Counted from the first letter of the stretch, positions 34,076-44,093 are shown. The stretch is 64,000 nt of DNA from Streptomyces canus (GCF_030815415.1 NZ_JAUSWW010000001.1:1612001-1676000); one strand, 5' to 3'. The notes: generated by a model not told the origin, from the letters alone. A program made the numbers and translations.

Positions 34076-35365
34076 ATGTCCGATTCGGTTACCGACTGTA
34101 GCGACTGTACGGAGCCCCGCACCGCTCTGTCCGCCGCCGAGGTGGAGGCCCTTGTCCGGGGCATCTGCTTCAAGACCGGACCACCCCGCACCGTCGGGGT
34201 CGAGGTGGAATGGCTCATCCACGAGCTGCGCCTGCCGCAGCTCCCCGTCACACCCGAACGGCTCGAAGCGGCCTACGCCGCACTGCGGGCCGTTCCGCTG
34301 AACTCGGCACTCACCGTCGAGCCCGGCGGCCAGCTGGAGCTGAGCTCCCTGCCCGCCCCCTCCCTGACGGAGTGCATCGGCACCGTCGCCGCCGACCTGG
34401 ACGCCGTCCGCGCGACGCTCGCCGGGCACGGTCTCGGCCTCGTCGGCGTCGGCCACGATCCCTGGCACGCACCCCGCCGGTATCTGCACGAACCCCGCTA
34501 CGACGCCATGGAAGCCTGCCTGGACCGTATGGGCCCGGCCGGCCGCGCCATGATGTGCACCTCCGCCTCCGTGCAGGTGTGCCTGGACGCCGGCTTCGAG
34601 GAGCCGGGGCCGCTCGGGCACGGGCGGCGCTGGTGGCTGGCCCACCAGCTGGGTCCGGTCCTGGTCGCCGCGTTCGCCAACTCCCCGCTGGCCGGCCGCG
34701 AGCCCACCGGCTGGGTCTCCACCCGCCAGCTGCTGTGGATGGAGATCGGCGCGGGCCGCGCGGGCGCTCCCCCGCTGGACGCGGACCCGCGCGAGGCGTG
34801 GGCGCGGCACGTGCTCGACGCCCCGGTGATGTGCATCCGCCAGGACGACCGCGCCTGGGACATCCCGGACGACATGACCTTCCGCGACTGGACCCGCTCC
34901 GCGACACCGAGGCCGCCGACCCGCGAGGACCTCGACTACCACCTCACCACGCTGTTCCCGCCGATCAGACCGCGCGGCCACCTGGAGCTGCGCATGATCG
35001 ACGCCCAGCCCGGCGACGACGGCTGGATCGTGCCGCTCGCCGTGACGACGGCGCTCTTCGACGACCCCGAGGCCGCCGAGACCGCCTACCGCGCGGTGAA
35101 GCCGCTGGCCGAGCGGGCGCTGGGGCTGCCCGCCCCGCACAACCCGCTGTGGCTCGACGCGGCCCGCACCGGCCTCGGCGATCCGGAACTGCACGACGTG
35201 GCCGTCCAGTGCTTCACGGCCGCCCTCGACGCGCTGCCCCGGCTCGGCGCGGCCGCCGAGGTGACGGACGCCGTCGCGGCGTACCTGGAGCGGTACGTAC
35301 GCCAGGGCCGCTGCCCCGCCGACGATCTGCTGGACCGGTTGCACGGGAAGGACCTCCGCTCATGA
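34076..35365 (+). CDS. egtA: glutamate-cysteine ligase EgtA (ergothioneine biosynthesis)
   Basis: A 429-residue GCS2-type ligase that makes gamma-glutamylcysteine, the sulfur donor for ergothioneine. VGVEVEWLIHELRLPQLPV carries the Glu-rich metal/ATP motif, EPGGQLELSSLPAPSLTE and MMCTSASVQVCLDAG are family motifs, and RPRGHLELRMIDAQPGDD matches the C-terminal region. ATG 34076 lies behind CAGGAGG; ATG 34049 is possible but lacks a ribosome site. It begins a four-gene run in which each start overlaps the preceding stop. A 276-base upstream gap separates it from the divergent PARG gene. Confidence 0.93.
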   Translation: MSDSVTDCSDCTEPRTALSAAEVEALVRGICFKTGPPRTVGVEVEWLIHELRLPQLPVTPERLEAAYAALRAVPLNSALTVEPGGQLELSSLPAPSLTECIGTVAADLDAVRATLAGHGLGLVGVGHDPWHAPRRYLHEPRYDAMEACLDRMGPAGRAMMCTSASVQVCLDAGFEEPGPLGHGRRWWLAHQLGPVLVAAFANSPLAGREPTGWVSTRQLLWMEIGAGRAGAPPLDADPREAWARHVLDAPVMCIRQDDRAWDIPDDMTFRDWTRSATPRPPTREDLDYHLTTLFPPIRPRGHLELRMIDAQPGDDGWIVPLAVTTALFDDPEAAETAYRAVKPLAERALGLPAPHNPLWLDAARTGLGDPELHDVAVQCFTAALDALPRLGAAAEVTDAVAAYLERYVRQGRCPADDLLDRLHGKDLRS

Positions 35366-36672
35366 CCGACGACGCCGAGACGCTCCGCGTCCGGGCGCTG
35401 CACACCCTCACCACGGCGCGCGACCGCACGACGCTGCTGACCAGCTGCGTCGAGGACCCCGACCTCACCGCCCAGCACTCACCGCTGATGTCCCCGCTGG
35501 TGTGGGACCTCGCGCACATCGGCAACCAGGAGGAGCTCTGGCTGCTGCGGAATGTCGCGGGGCGCGAGGCGATGCGGCCCGAGATCGACGGCCTGTACGA
35601 CGCGTTCGAGCACCCGCGCGCGGAACGGCCGAAGCTGCCGCTGCTCCCGCCCGACGAGGCCCGGCGCTACGCGGGGGAGGTGCGTGGCCGGGTCCTGGAC
35701 CTGCTGGAGTCCACCGCGTTCCACGGCACACGGCTCACCGAGGCGGGGTTCGCCTTCGGGATGATCGCGCAGCACGAACAGCAGCACGACGAGACGATGC
35801 TGATCACCCATCAGCTGCGCACCGGCCCCCAGGCCCTGACCGCCCCCGACCCGGACCCCGCGCCCCTGTACACCGGCCCGGCCGAAGTCCTGGTGCCCGG
35901 CGGCCCGTTCATGATGGGCACCTCCGACGAGCCGTGGGCGCTGGACAACGAACGCCCGGCGCACCGGCGGGAGGTGGCGCCGTTCTACATCGACACGGCG
36001 CCGGTCACCAACGAGGCGTACCAGGAGTTCATCGAGGACGGCGGCTACCGGCTCGAGCGATGGTGGGCGCCGGCCGGCTGGGACTACATCCGGCAGCACG
36101 ACATCGACGCCCCGCTGTTCTGGCGGCGCGACGGCAACCAGTGGCTGCGCCGCCGCTTCGGCGTCACCGAGATCGTGCCGCCCGACGAGCCCGTGGTGCA
36201 CGTGAGCTGGTACGAGGCCGACGCGTACGCCCGCTGGGCCAGGCGTCGGCTGCCCACCGAGGCCGAGTGGGAGAAGGCCGCCCGCCACGACCCCACCACC
36301 GGCCGCTCGATGCGCTACCCGTGGGGTGACACCGACCCGGCGCCCGAGCACGCCAACCTCGGCCAGCGGCATCTGCGCCCGGCCCCGGCGGGCAGCTATC
36401 CGGAGGGCGAATCCCCGCTCGGGGTACGCCAGTTGATCGGCGACGTGTGGGAGTGGACGGCGAGCGACTTCCAGCCGTACCCGGGCTTCGAGGCGTTCCC
36501 GTACAAGGAGTACTCGGAGGTGTTCTTCGGCCCCGAGCACAAGGTGCTGCGCGGCGGTTCGTTCGCCGTCGACGCGGTGGCCTGCCGGGGCACGTTCCGC
36601 AACTGGGACTACCCGATCCGGCGGCAGATCTTCTCCGGCTTCCGCACCGCCCGTTCCGCGGAGGTCGTCTGA
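35362..36672 (+). CDS. egtB: ergothioneine sulfoxide synthase EgtB
   Basis: A 436-residue non-haem iron enzyme. The N-terminal DinB-like domain contains the three iron-binding His at about 52, 138 and 142 (WDLAHIGNQEE and AQHEQQHDE), in the classical EgtB spacing. The C-terminal formylglycine-like FGE-sulfatase domain runs from VLVPGGPFMMGTSDEP to GSFAVDAVACRGTFRNWDYP. It joins gamma-glutamylcysteine to hercynine using oxygen. The start overlaps the EgtA stop by four bases (ATGA). Complete length. Confidence 0.95.
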   Translation: MTDDAETLRVRALHTLTTARDRTTLLTSCVEDPDLTAQHSPLMSPLVWDLAHIGNQEELWLLRNVAGREAMRPEIDGLYDAFEHPRAERPKLPLLPPDEARRYAGEVRGRVLDLLESTAFHGTRLTEAGFAFGMIAQHEQQHDETMLITHQLRTGPQALTAPDPDPAPLYTGPAEVLVPGGPFMMGTSDEPWALDNERPAHRREVAPFYIDTAPVTNEAYQEFIEDGGYRLERWWAPAGWDYIRQHDIDAPLFWRRDGNQWLRRRFGVTEIVPPDEPVVHVSWYEADAYARWARRRLPTEAEWEKAARHDPTTGRSMRYPWGDTDPAPEHANLGQRHLRPAPAGSYPEGESPLGVRQLIGDVWEWTASDFQPYPGFEAFPYKEYSEVFFGPEHKVLRGGSFAVDAVACRGTFRNWDYPIRRQIFSGFRTARSAEVV

Positions 36673-37463
36673 TGTGCCGTCACCTGGCGTATCTGGGCCA
36701 CGAGGAGCCGCTCGGGCGGCTCCTCACGGAGCCCCCGCACAGTCTGTACCGCCAGTCCTGGGCGCCCCGGCACCAGCGCCACGGCACCGTCAACGCCGAT
36801 GGTTTCGGGGTCGGCTGGTACGCCGGGGACGACCCGGCGCCGGCCCGCTACCGCCGGGCCGGGCCCATCTGGGCGGACCAGTCCTTCGCGGACCTGGCCC
36901 GGGTCGTGAGGACCTCGGCGCTGCTCGCCGCGGTCCGTGACGCCACGCTGGCGGGCGCGGACGCCGAGGCCGCGGCGGCGCCGTACGCGAGCGGGTCGTG
37001 GCTGTTCAGCCACAACGGCGCGGTCAAGGGCTGGCCGCGCTCCCTGGCACCGCTGACCCCGACCCTGCCCGCCGCCGACCTGCTGGCGATGGAGGCCCGC
37101 AACGACTCGGCGTTCGTCTGGGCCCTGGTCCTCGCCCGCCTGCGCGCCGGCGACGACGAGAGCCAGGCGCTGGCCGACACGGCCCTGGAGGTCGCCGAGG
37201 CCGCCCCCGGCTCGCGCCTCAACCTCCTCCTCACCAACGGCGAGACCATCGCCGCGACCACCTGGGGCGACACCCTCTGGTACCTGACGTCCTCCCGCGG
37301 CACGGTCGTCGCCTCCGAGCCCTACGACGACGATCCGCGCTGGCAGGAGGTCCCCGACCGCACCCTGCTCGCGGCGAGCCGCACGGACGTGCTGCTCACC
37401 CCACTGAAGGAGCCGAGTGACGCCGCCTCGGCCCTCGCACCGTCGAAGGAGCCCCGTACGTGA
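36672..37463 (+). CDS. egtC: gamma-glutamyl-hercynylcysteine sulfoxide amidohydrolase EgtC
   Basis: A 263-residue class II glutamine amidotransferase-like hydrolase. Cys2 (MCRHLAYLGHEEPL) is the N-terminal nucleophile; NADGFGVGWYAGD and SWLFSHNGAVKGWP are family motifs. It removes glutamate from the EgtB product. ATG 36672 overlaps the EgtB stop by one base (TGATG). Its 3' end overlaps EgtD by four bases. Confidence 0.93.
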   Translation: MCRHLAYLGHEEPLGRLLTEPPHSLYRQSWAPRHQRHGTVNADGFGVGWYAGDDPAPARYRRAGPIWADQSFADLARVVRTSALLAAVRDATLAGADAEAAAAPYASGSWLFSHNGAVKGWPRSLAPLTPTLPAADLLAMEARNDSAFVWALVLARLRAGDDESQALADTALEVAEAAPGSRLNLLLTNGETIAATTWGDTLWYLTSSRGTVVASEPYDDDPRWQEVPDRTLLAASRTDVLLTPLKEPSDAASALAPSKEPRT

Positions 37464-38422
37464 GCCCGTTCCTTCTCACCCGCACCCTGCCCGAGGACGC
37501 CACCGAGGCCGCCCTGCGCGCCGACGTCCTGCGCGGCCTGACCCGCACACCGAAGACCCTGCCGCCGAAGTGGTTCTACGACGCCCACGGCAGCGAACTC
37601 TTCGACCGGATCACGGAGTTGCCCGAGTACTACCCGACCCGCGCCGAGCGGGAGATCCTCCTCGCCCGGGCCGCCGAGATCGCGGCGGCCTCCGGTGCCC
37701 GCACCCTCGTCGAGCTGGGCTCCGGCTCCTCGGAGAAGACGCGGTACGTCATCGACGCGCTGAGCGACCTGCACACGTACGTGCCCGTCGACGTCAGCGA
37801 GAGCGCCCTCACACAGGCCGGGCACGCGCTCATCGCGGAGCGGCCGGGGCTGAACGTGCACGCCCTGATCGCCGACTTCACGGCCGAGCTCACCCTGCCC
37901 GGGACACCGGGCCCCCGGCTGGTGGCGTTCCTCGGCGGCACGATCGGCAATCTGCTGCCGGCCGAGCGGGCGGAGTTCTTCACCTCGGTCCGTGCCCTGC
38001 TCTCCCCCGGTGACGCCCTGCTGCTCGGCACGGACCTCGTCAAGGACGAGAACGTGCTGGTCAGGGCGTACGACGACGCGGCCGGGGTGACGGCGGCGTT
38101 CAACAAGAACGTCCTGACCGTCGTCGACCGCGAACTGGGTGCCGACTTCGATCCCGGCGCCTTCGACCATGTGGCGCTCTGGGACGCGGAGAACGAGTGG
38201 ATCGAGATGCGGCTGCGCTCCCGTACCGCGCAGACCGTGAAGATCCCCGCGCTGGATCTCGCCATCGACTTCGCGGCGGGCGAGGAGCTGCACACCGAGG
38301 TGTCGGCGAAGTTCCGGAAGGAGGGCGTGCGGGCCGAACTGTCCGCCGCCGGCCTGGAACTGGCCCACTGGTGGACGGACGAACAGGGCCGGTTCGCGCT
38401 GTCGCTGAGTACGGTGCGGTGA
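37460..38422 (+). CDS. egtD: L-histidine N-alpha-methyltransferase EgtD
   Basis: A 320-residue SAM-dependent enzyme that makes hercynine from histidine, the first step of ergothioneine synthesis. LPPKWFYDAHGSELFDRITELPEYYP starts the fold; LVELGSGSSEKTRYVIDAL is motif I; FLGGTIGNL and LLGTDLVKDENVL follow; FNKNVL is the substrate-site motif. GTG 37460 overlaps EgtC (GTGA). EgtE, the PLP-lyase of mycobacteria, is not in the window, as in other Streptomyces clusters recalled from memory. Confidence 0.94.
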   Translation: MSPFLLTRTLPEDATEAALRADVLRGLTRTPKTLPPKWFYDAHGSELFDRITELPEYYPTRAEREILLARAAEIAAASGARTLVELGSGSSEKTRYVIDALSDLHTYVPVDVSESALTQAGHALIAERPGLNVHALIADFTAELTLPGTPGPRLVAFLGGTIGNLLPAERAEFFTSVRALLSPGDALLLGTDLVKDENVLVRAYDDAAGVTAAFNKNVLTVVDRELGADFDPGAFDHVALWDAENEWIEMRLRSRTAQTVKIPALDLAIDFAAGEELHTEVSAKFRKEGVRAELSAAGLELAHWWTDEQGRFALSLSTVR

Positions 38423-38465
38423 CGGACGGCTCGCGCTCCGCCGCCACTTGGGGCACGGTGGAGCC

Positions 38466-38687
38466 ATGACGAATCACACCTATCGGGTGACCGAGATCGT
38501 CGGCACCTCGCCCGACGGCGTCGACCAGGCCATCCGCAACGGTATCGGCCGTGCCTCAGAGACCCTCCGCAACCTCGACTGGTTCGAGGTGACGCAGGTG
38601 CGGGGCCAGATCGAGGAGGGACAGGTCGCGCACTGGCAGGTGGGCCTGAAGGTGGGCTTCCGCCTGGACGAGTCGGACTCGGAGTAG
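38466..38687 (+). CDS. dodecin family flavin-binding protein
   Basis: A 73-residue protein matching dodecin: YRVTEIVGTSPDGVDQAIRNGI, ASETLRNLDWFEVTQVRGQI and HWQVGLKVGFRLD. The Trp in LDWFEV is the flavin-stacking residue of the family. Dodecins form 12-mers that store or buffer riboflavin or FMN. ATG 38466 has GTGGAG close upstream. It is 43 bases after egtD and ends 10 bases before the opposing HAD gene. Confidence 0.87.
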   Translation: MTNHTYRVTEIVGTSPDGVDQAIRNGIGRASETLRNLDWFEVTQVRGQIEEGQVAHWQVGLKVGFRLDESDSE

Positions 38688-38697
38688 CGACTCCGGC

Positions 38698-39189
38698 TCA
38701 GGTCCGCCCCTCCCGCTCCTGCGCGCTCTTCAGCGCGGCGGAGGGGGCGGTCCAGCGCGCCCGTACGACCGTGAATCCGGCCCGTTCGGCGTCCTCGCAG
38801 ACCAGTTCGTCGTCGTCCACCAGCACCCGGATCTCACGGGTGCGGGCGAGCCGGCGGAGGGTCTCCAGCTTGGTGCGCCGGGCGGGTCTGCGGTCGTTGT
38901 CGCGCCGCATGTGGACACGGCCCTCGGGCAGTCCCTGGGCGGCGAGCCAGTCGAGCGTGTCCTGTCGGCAGCGCTCGGGCCGGCCGGTGAGATAGACGAC
39001 CTCGCACTCCTCGGCGCTCTCCAGGACCAGGGCGAGGCCCTCGGCGAGGGGCGGGTCCTGGGGCGCGGCGGCGAAGAAGCCGTCCCAGTCGCGGGGCGTG
39101 CGCTCCAGGAAGCGCTGCCGGTGGGCGGTGTCCGCGAGGGTGTTGTCCAGGTCGAACACGGCGAGGGGCGGTCTGCTGCTGTCGGTCAC
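38698..39189 (-). CDS. HAD-superfamily phosphatase (polynucleotide phosphatase-like)
   Basis: A 163-residue protein. VFDLDNTLAD is HAD motif I with both Asp, VVYLTGRPER is motif II, TKLETLRRLART the Lys motif and VLVDDDELVCEDA motif IV. The size and the DTAHRQRFL..DWDGFFAAAP pattern resemble the 3'-phosphatase domain of T4-type polynucleotide kinase, without the kinase part. GTG 39189 is preferred: a TAGGGT -10 box ends seven bases upstream, so the message is probably leaderless. A longer frame would read across the Zur-like site. Confidence 0.75.
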   Translation of the reverse strand: MTDSSRPPLAVFDLDNTLADTAHRQRFLERTPRDWDGFFAAAPQDPPLAEGLALVLESAEECEVVYLTGRPERCRQDTLDWLAAQGLPEGRVHMRRDNDRRPARRTKLETLRRLARTREIRVLVDDDELVCEDAERAGFTVVRARWTAPSAALKSAQEREGRT

Positions 39190-39196
39190 GCGCTCC

Positions 39197-39202
39197 ACCC
39201 TA
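39197..39202 (-). promoter_or_regulatory. -10 box for the HAD phosphatase gene (leaderless)
   Basis: TAGGGT on the minus strand ends seven bases before GTG 39189. No ribosome site is present, so this fits a leaderless start. Confidence 0.5.
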
Positions 39203-39241
39203 GAACCGGCAGCCTTCCCGCGCCGTGCCGCGCGCGACCAA

Positions 39242-39271
39242 TTGTTAATGGGATCCATTTTCATGTAGCGT
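39242..39271 (+). promoter_or_regulatory. promoter of rpmF
   Basis: TTGTTA at 39242-39247 and TAGCGT at 39266-39271, separated by 18 bases, form a housekeeping-type promoter. Transcription would begin near 39278, about 30 bases before the rpmF ATG. Confidence 0.7.
39243..39263 (+). promoter_or_regulatory. candidate Zur operator
   Basis: TGTTAATGG and CCATTTTCA, separated by GAT, form a 9-3-9 inverted repeat with 7 of 9 matching positions. It fits the TGNNAATG...CATTNNCA form of actinobacterial zinc-uptake regulator boxes. It fills the space between the -35 and -10 of rpmF, so binding of Zur would block the promoter when zinc is plentiful. The genes it controls (zinc-free L32 and CobW GTPase) are classical Zur targets. 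Confidence 0.72.
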
Positions 39272-39308
39272 CCTCGGTGCTCGCCGTCCCACCGAGGAGG
39301 TCCCTGTC

Positions 39309-39479
39309 ATGGCTGTCCCCAAGCGGAAGATGTCCCGCAGCAACACCCGCCACCGCCGCGCCCAGTGGAAGGCGGCCACCCCCTCGCTGGTGCCCGTCAC
39401 CATCGACGGCGTGCGGCACCTCGTACCGCAGAACCTCGTGAAGGCCTACGAGCGCGGCCTGCTGCGTCCCGAGGGCTGA
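39309..39479 (+). CDS. rpmF: 50S ribosomal protein L32, zinc-free paralogue
   Basis: A 56-residue protein: [21 protein letters not shown], then LVPVTIDG and [14 protein letters not shown]. It is clearly L32 but has no cysteines, so it is the C- type that replaces the zinc-binding L32 when zinc is scarce. GAGGAGG at 39294-39300 precedes the ATG. The gene is followed six bases later by the COG0523 GTPase, and both lie behind a candidate Zur operator. Confidence 0.93.
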   Translation: MAVPKRKMSRSNTRHRRAQWKAATPSLVPVTIDGVRHLVPQNLVKAYERGLLRPEG

Positions 39480-39485
39480 GCCCCG

Positions 39486-40673
39486 ATGCCGTACGACCGT
39501 CTGCCGGTCACCGTCCTGTCCGGGTTCCTCGGGGCGGGCAAGACCACGCTGCTCAACCATGTCCTGGCCAACCGCGAGGGCCTGCGCGTCGCCGTGATCG
39601 TCAATGACATGAGCGAGGTCAACATCGACGCCGCGCTGGTGCGGGGCGGCGAGGCCGCGCTGTCACGGACCGAGGAACGCCTGGTCGAGATGACCAACGG
39701 CTGTATCTGCTGCACCCTGCGCGACGACCTGCTGGAGGAGGTGGACCGGCTGGCGCGCGAGGGCCGCTTCGACCACCTGCTCATCGAGTCGTCGGGCATT
39801 TCGGAGCCGATGCCCGTCGCGGCCACCTTCGCGTTCGCCCGCGACGACGGGGCCACTCTCGGGGACGTCGCCCGTCTGGACACCATGGTCACGGTCGTGG
39901 ACGCGGCCAACTTCCTGCCCGAGCTGGACAGCGGCGACGAACTGGCCGAGCGCGGGCTGGCCCCCTTCGAGGACGACGAGCGCACGGTCAGCGATCTGCT
40001 GGTCGACCAGATCGAGTTCGCGGACGTCATCGTCCTCAACAAGCTCGACCTGGTGGACACGGACGCCGCGGCCCGGCTGCGGGCGGCATTGCACCGACTG
40101 AACCCCGTCGCCCGGATCGTCGACGCACGCCACGCCCGCGTGGACCTCCACCAGGTCCTGGGCACCGGCCTGTTCGACCTGGAGCGCGCACAACAGGCGC
40201 CGGGCTGGGTCCGGGAACTCAACGGCGAGCATGTCCCCGAGACCGAGGAGTACGGCGTCTCCTCCACGGTCTTCCGCTCCGGACTCCCCTTCCACCCCGC
40301 CCGGTTGTGGACCTTCGTCACGGAGCACCTGGACGGCGGCGCGTACGGCCGCGTCCTGCGCTCCAAGGGCTTCTTCACCCTGGCCAGCCGCCCCCACGTC
40401 ACCGGCCTGTGGTCCCAGGCCGGCTCGGTGGCCCGCTTCGAACCGTCGGCGGCACGCGACGACGAGGCGCCGCACGCACAGGAACTGGTCTTCATCGGCA
40501 CGCAGTTGCAGGCCGCGCGACTCCACAGCGCCCTCGCGGACTGCCTCATGGGCCCGGAGGAGGGCGTCCCGGACGCCGACCCCTTCCCGGCCTGGGACAT
40601 GTACGGCATCGAGGACACCTGCGAGCACGAGCACGCCGTATCCACCCAGGAACACGCCGTGTCCGCGCCCTGA
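39486..40673 (+). CDS. CobW/COG0523 GTPase, probable zinc chaperone
   Basis: A 395-residue GTPase. Walker A is GFLGAGKT (residues 13-20), [12 protein letters not shown] follows, the metal site GCICC has Cys at 73, 75 and 76, IESSGISEP is a switch region and VIVLNKLD gives base specificity. The C-terminal CobW_C domain ends in a His-rich tail (CEHEHAV, QEHAV). Such G3E GTPases supply zinc to proteins under limitation. Its position after a C- type rpmF and a Zur-like box supports that role. ATG 39486 begins six bases after rpmF. Confidence 0.9.
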   Translation: MPYDRLPVTVLSGFLGAGKTTLLNHVLANREGLRVAVIVNDMSEVNIDAALVRGGEAALSRTEERLVEMTNGCICCTLRDDLLEEVDRLAREGRFDHLLIESSGISEPMPVAATFAFARDDGATLGDVARLDTMVTVVDAANFLPELDSGDELAERGLAPFEDDERTVSDLLVDQIEFADVIVLNKLDLVDTDAAARLRAALHRLNPVARIVDARHARVDLHQVLGTGLFDLERAQQAPGWVRELNGEHVPETEEYGVSSTVFRSGLPFHPARLWTFVTEHLDGGAYGRVLRSKGFFTLASRPHVTGLWSQAGSVARFEPSAARDDEAPHAQELVFIGTQLQAARLHSALADCLMGPEEGVPDADPFPAWDMYGIEDTCEHEHAVSTQEHAVSAP

Positions 40674-40722
40674 CACCGGGTGACGCCGGGAATGTCACGG
40701 CGTCCCCGGCGTTGAACTCCCT

Positions 40723-41721
40723 GTGACCCACCTGATCGCCGGCACCCGCTTCTCCGTCCTCGACCGTTCCCGCACCCGCGAGGGCCACTCGAACGCCGAG
40801 GCGCTGCGCGACACCGTGCGGTTCGCGCAGGAGCTGGAGGAGCTCGGGTATCACCGGTTCTGGGTCTCCGAGCACCACGGGGTACCCGGCGTCGCCGGTT
40901 CCGCCCCGACCGTGCTGGCCGCCGCCGTGGCCGCGGCGACGCGGACGATCCGGGTGGGGACGGGCGGCGTGATGCTGCCCAACCACCGGCCGCTGGTCGT
41001 GGCCGAACAGTTCGGCGTCCTGGAGTCCCTCTTCCCCGGCCGCATCGACATGGGGCTGGGGCGCTCGGTCGGCTTCACCGACGGCGTACGCAAGGCGCTG
41101 GGCCGCGGCAAGGACGACGCCGACGACTTCGCCGGCCAGCTCGACGAACTGCTCGGCTGGTTCCGCGGCACCTCCCCGACCGGGGTGCACGCGCGCCCCG
41201 CGGAGGGCCTGACGGTGCCGCCGTTCGTCCTCGCGATGGGCGAGGGCGCCGCGATCGCGGCCCGCGCCGGCCTGCCCATGGTCATCGGCGACCTGCGCAG
41301 CCGCGACAGGATGCAGCGCGGCATCGACCACTACCGCACCCACTTCCGCCCCTCCCCCTGGGCACCGGAACCGTACGTCGTGATCTCCGGCACGATCGCG
41401 GTCGCCGCCACCCCCGCGGACGCCCGCCGCCTCCTGGTCCCGGAGGCCTGGTCCATGGCCCACTCCCGCACCCACGGCACCTTCCCGCCCCTGCCGGCCG
41501 CCGAGCGCGTCGAGGCACTCACCATGACCGCCAAGGAGCGCGACCTCTACGAGTCCGGCCTCACCGGCCACATCGCCGGCACCGAGGACCAGGTGGCGCA
41601 CGAGCTGGAGACGGTACTGAAGGAGACGGGCGCACAGGAGGTACTCGTCACCACCAGCAGCCACGACCGTGACGCGCTGCTGGACTCCTACCGGCGGCTC
41701 GCCTCGATCGTCTCCGACTAG
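40723..41721 (+). CDS. LLM class flavin-dependent oxidoreductase
   Basis: A 332-residue luciferase-like monooxygenase. [29 protein letters not shown] is the usual N-terminal motif, [23 protein letters not shown] follows, and RIDMGLGRS closes the flavin region. The family uses FMNH2 or F420. The MsnO8-like pattern suggests FMN, but this is a guess. GTG 40723 lacks a strong ribosome site. It is transcribed toward the UvrA-like gene, which starts 11 bases later but seems to have its own promoter. Confidence 0.87.
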   Translation: MTHLIAGTRFSVLDRSRTREGHSNAEALRDTVRFAQELEELGYHRFWVSEHHGVPGVAGSAPTVLAAAVAAATRTIRVGTGGVMLPNHRPLVVAEQFGVLESLFPGRIDMGLGRSVGFTDGVRKALGRGKDDADDFAGQLDELLGWFRGTSPTGVHARPAEGLTVPPFVLAMGEGAAIAARAGLPMVIGDLRSRDRMQRGIDHYRTHFRPSPWAPEPYVVISGTIAVAATPADARRLLVPEAWSMAHSRTHGTFPPLPAAERVEALTMTAKERDLYESGLTGHIAGTEDQVAHELETVLKETGAQEVLVTTSSHDRDALLDSYRRLASIVSD

Positions 41722-41724
41722 AGT
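41719..41724 (+). promoter_or_regulatory. -10 box of the UvrA-like gene (leaderless type)
   Basis: TAGAGT overlaps the stop codon of the preceding gene and ends eight bases before ATG 41733, which has no ribosome site. Confidence 0.5.
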
Positions 41725-41732
41725 TCCCCCTC

Positions 41733-44093
41733 ATGCACCACCCACATGACCCGTATGTCCGAGTCCGCGGCGCCCGAGAGCACAACCTCAAGGGTGTGGA
41801 CGTCGACATCCCGCGGGACGTGCTGGCCGTGTTCACCGGGGTCTCCGGGTCCGGGAAGTCGTCGCTGGCGTTCGGGACGATCTATGCCGAGGCGCAGCGG
41901 CGGTACTTCGAGTCCGTCGCGCCGTACGCCCGCAGGCTGATCCATCAGGTGGGAGCACCGAAGGTCGGGGAGATCACCGGGCTGCCGCCCGCGGTGTCGC
42001 TGCAGCAGCGGCGTGCGGCGCCGACGTCCCGTTCGTCCGTCGGGACGGTCACCAACCTCTCGAACTCCTTGCGGATGCTGTTCTCCCGGGCCGGTGACTA
42101 TCCGCCGGGCGCCGAGCGGCTCGACTCGGACTCCTTCTCGCCCAATACGGCGGCAGGGGCGTGCCCGGAGTGCCATGGGCTGGGTCAAGTGCACCGGACG
42201 ACCGAGGAGTTGCTGGTCCCGGATCCGTCGCTGTCCATCCGGGAGGGTGCGATCGCGGCGTGGCCGGGCGCTTGGCAGGGGAAGAACCTGCGGGACATCC
42301 TGGACGCGCTCGGCCACGACGTGGACCGGGCGTGGCGCGAGCTGCCCGCCGAGGCGCGGGAGTGGATCCTGTTCACCGACGAGCAGCCGGTCGTCACGGT
42401 GCATCCGGTGCGTGACGCGGACCGCATCCAACGGCCTTACCAGGGCACGTACATGAGCGCCCGGCGCTATGTGATGAAGACCTTCTCGGACTCCAAGAGC
42501 CCGACGCTGCGGACGAAGGCGGAGCGGTTCCTCAGCAGCGCGCCCTGCCCCGCGTGCGGCGGCAGCCGGCTACGGCCGGAGGCGCTCGCGGTGACCTTCG
42601 CGGGGCGGACGATCGCCGAGCTCGCTGCGCTGCCGCTGACGGACCTCATGGGGCACCTGCGCGCTGTCGACGAGACCACGCGTGTCCTCACCGACGACCT
42701 CGCCTCCCGTATCGCCCCCGCCCTCGAACTCGGTCTCGGCTACCTCGGCCTCGACCGCTCCACCCCCACCCTCTCCGCCGGTGAGCTGCAACGACTCCGG
42801 CTGGCGACCCAGCTGCGCTCCGGACTGTTCGCAGTGGTGTACGTCCTCGACGAGCCCTCCGCCGGACTGCACCCGGCGGACACCGAGGCGCTGCTGACGG
42901 TGCTGGAGCGGCTGAAGGCGGCCGGCAACTCGGTGTTCGTGGTGGAGCACCACCTCGACGTGGTGCGCGGCGCGGACTGGCTGGTGGACGTGGGTCCGGG
43001 CGCCGGTGAGCACGGCGGCGAGGTGCTGCACAGCGGTCCCGTGGCGGAACTGGCCGCGGTCGAGGGCTCGGAGACGGCGCGGTTCCTCTTCGGCCGCTCC
43101 CCCGCACCCGTACGTGAAGTGCGCGCCCCGAGCGGGCAGTTGAAGGTCGGGCCGGTCACCCGGCACAACCTGCGCGGGGTGACGGCGGAGTTCCCGCTCG
43201 GCGTTTTCACGGCGGTGACGGGCGTCTCCGGGTCCGGGAAGTCCACGCTCATCGGGGAGATCACCGAGGAGTCGGCGGGCGTGGGACGGCTCGTCCGCGT
43301 CGACCAGCGGCCGATCGGCCGCACCCCGCGCTCCAACCTGGCCACCTACACCGGCCTCTTCGACGTCGTACGCAAGGAGTTCGCGGCCACGGACCAGGCC
43401 CGGACACGCGGTTTCGGTGTCGGCCGGTTCTCCTTCAACGTGGCCGGGGGACGCTGCGAGACCTGTCAGGGCGAGGGGTTCGTCAGCGTCGAGCTGCTGT
43501 TCCTGCCGAGCACGTACGCGCCGTGCCCGGACTGCGGCGGGGCCCGCTACAACGCCGAGACGCTCGAAGTGATGTACCGGGGGCGGAACATCGCCCAGGT
43601 CCTTGACCTGACGGTGGAGTCCGCGGCGGAGTTCTTCGCCGACACCCCCGCCGTCGCCCGCAGCCTCGGCACGCTCCTGGACGTGGGCCTCGGCTATGTG
43701 CGGCTGGGCCAGCCCGCCACCGAACTCTCCGGCGGCGAGGCCCAACGCATCAAGCTGGCCAGTGAGTTGCAGCGCGGGCGCCGCGGCCACACCCTCTACC
43801 TCCTCGACGAACCGACCACCGGCCTCCACCCGGCCGACGTCGAGGTGCTGATGCGCCGGCTCCACGGACTCGTCGACATCGGACACACCGTCATCGTCGT
43901 CGAGCACGACATGTCCGTCGTCGCGGACGCGGACTGGGTGATCGACCTGGGACCGGGCGGCGGGGACGCGGGCGGCCGCGTCGTGGCGACGGGACCGCCC
44001 ACGGAGGTGGCCCGGGCGAAGGGCAGCACCACGGCCGCGTATCTGGCCGCGGCGCTCGGAGCACGGGGCGCCCCCGCCGACGACAGGCCCTAG
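41733..44093 (+). CDS. UvrA2-like ABC ATPase (excinuclease subunit A paralogue)
   Basis: A 786-residue double ABC ATPase. Two Walker A motifs (GVSGSGKSS near residue 36, GVSGSGKST near 500), two signature motifs ([22 protein letters not shown]) and zinc-finger clusters ([27 protein letters not shown]) are all present. It is about 160 residues shorter than housekeeping UvrA, mostly in the first half where UvrB binds. Such class III UvrA2 proteins are linked to tolerance of DNA-damaging natural products. Its TAG overlaps the opposing VOC gene (CTAG). Confidence 0.9.
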   Translation: MHHPHDPYVRVRGAREHNLKGVDVDIPRDVLAVFTGVSGSGKSSLAFGTIYAEAQRRYFESVAPYARRLIHQVGAPKVGEITGLPPAVSLQQRRAAPTSRSSVGTVTNLSNSLRMLFSRAGDYPPGAERLDSDSFSPNTAAGACPECHGLGQVHRTTEELLVPDPSLSIREGAIAAWPGAWQGKNLRDILDALGHDVDRAWRELPAEAREWILFTDEQPVVTVHPVRDADRIQRPYQGTYMSARRYVMKTFSDSKSPTLRTKAERFLSSAPCPACGGSRLRPEALAVTFAGRTIAELAALPLTDLMGHLRAVDETTRVLTDDLASRIAPALELGLGYLGLDRSTPTLSAGELQRLRLATQLRSGLFAVVYVLDEPSAGLHPADTEALLTVLERLKAAGNSVFVVEHHLDVVRGADWLVDVGPGAGEHGGEVLHSGPVAELAAVEGSETARFLFGRSPAPVREVRAPSGQLKVGPVTRHNLRGVTAEFPLGVFTAVTGVSGSGKSTLIGEITEESAGVGRLVRVDQRPIGRTPRSNLATYTGLFDVVRKEFAATDQARTRGFGVGRFSFNVAGGRCETCQGEGFVSVELLFLPSTYAPCPDCGGARYNAETLEVMYRGRNIAQVLDLTVESAAEFFADTPAVARSLGTLLDVGLGYVRLGQPATELSGGEAQRIKLASELQRGRRGHTLYLLDEPTTGLHPADVEVLMRRLHGLVDIGHTVIVVEHDMSVVADADWVIDLGPGGGDAGGRVVATGPPTEVARAKGSTTAAYLAAALGARGAPADDRP

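Noticed and set aside
40682..40704. GACGCC-N11-GGCGTC stem after the CobW gene
   Set aside because: Six-base stem with a long loop and no U-tract; too weak to list as a terminator.
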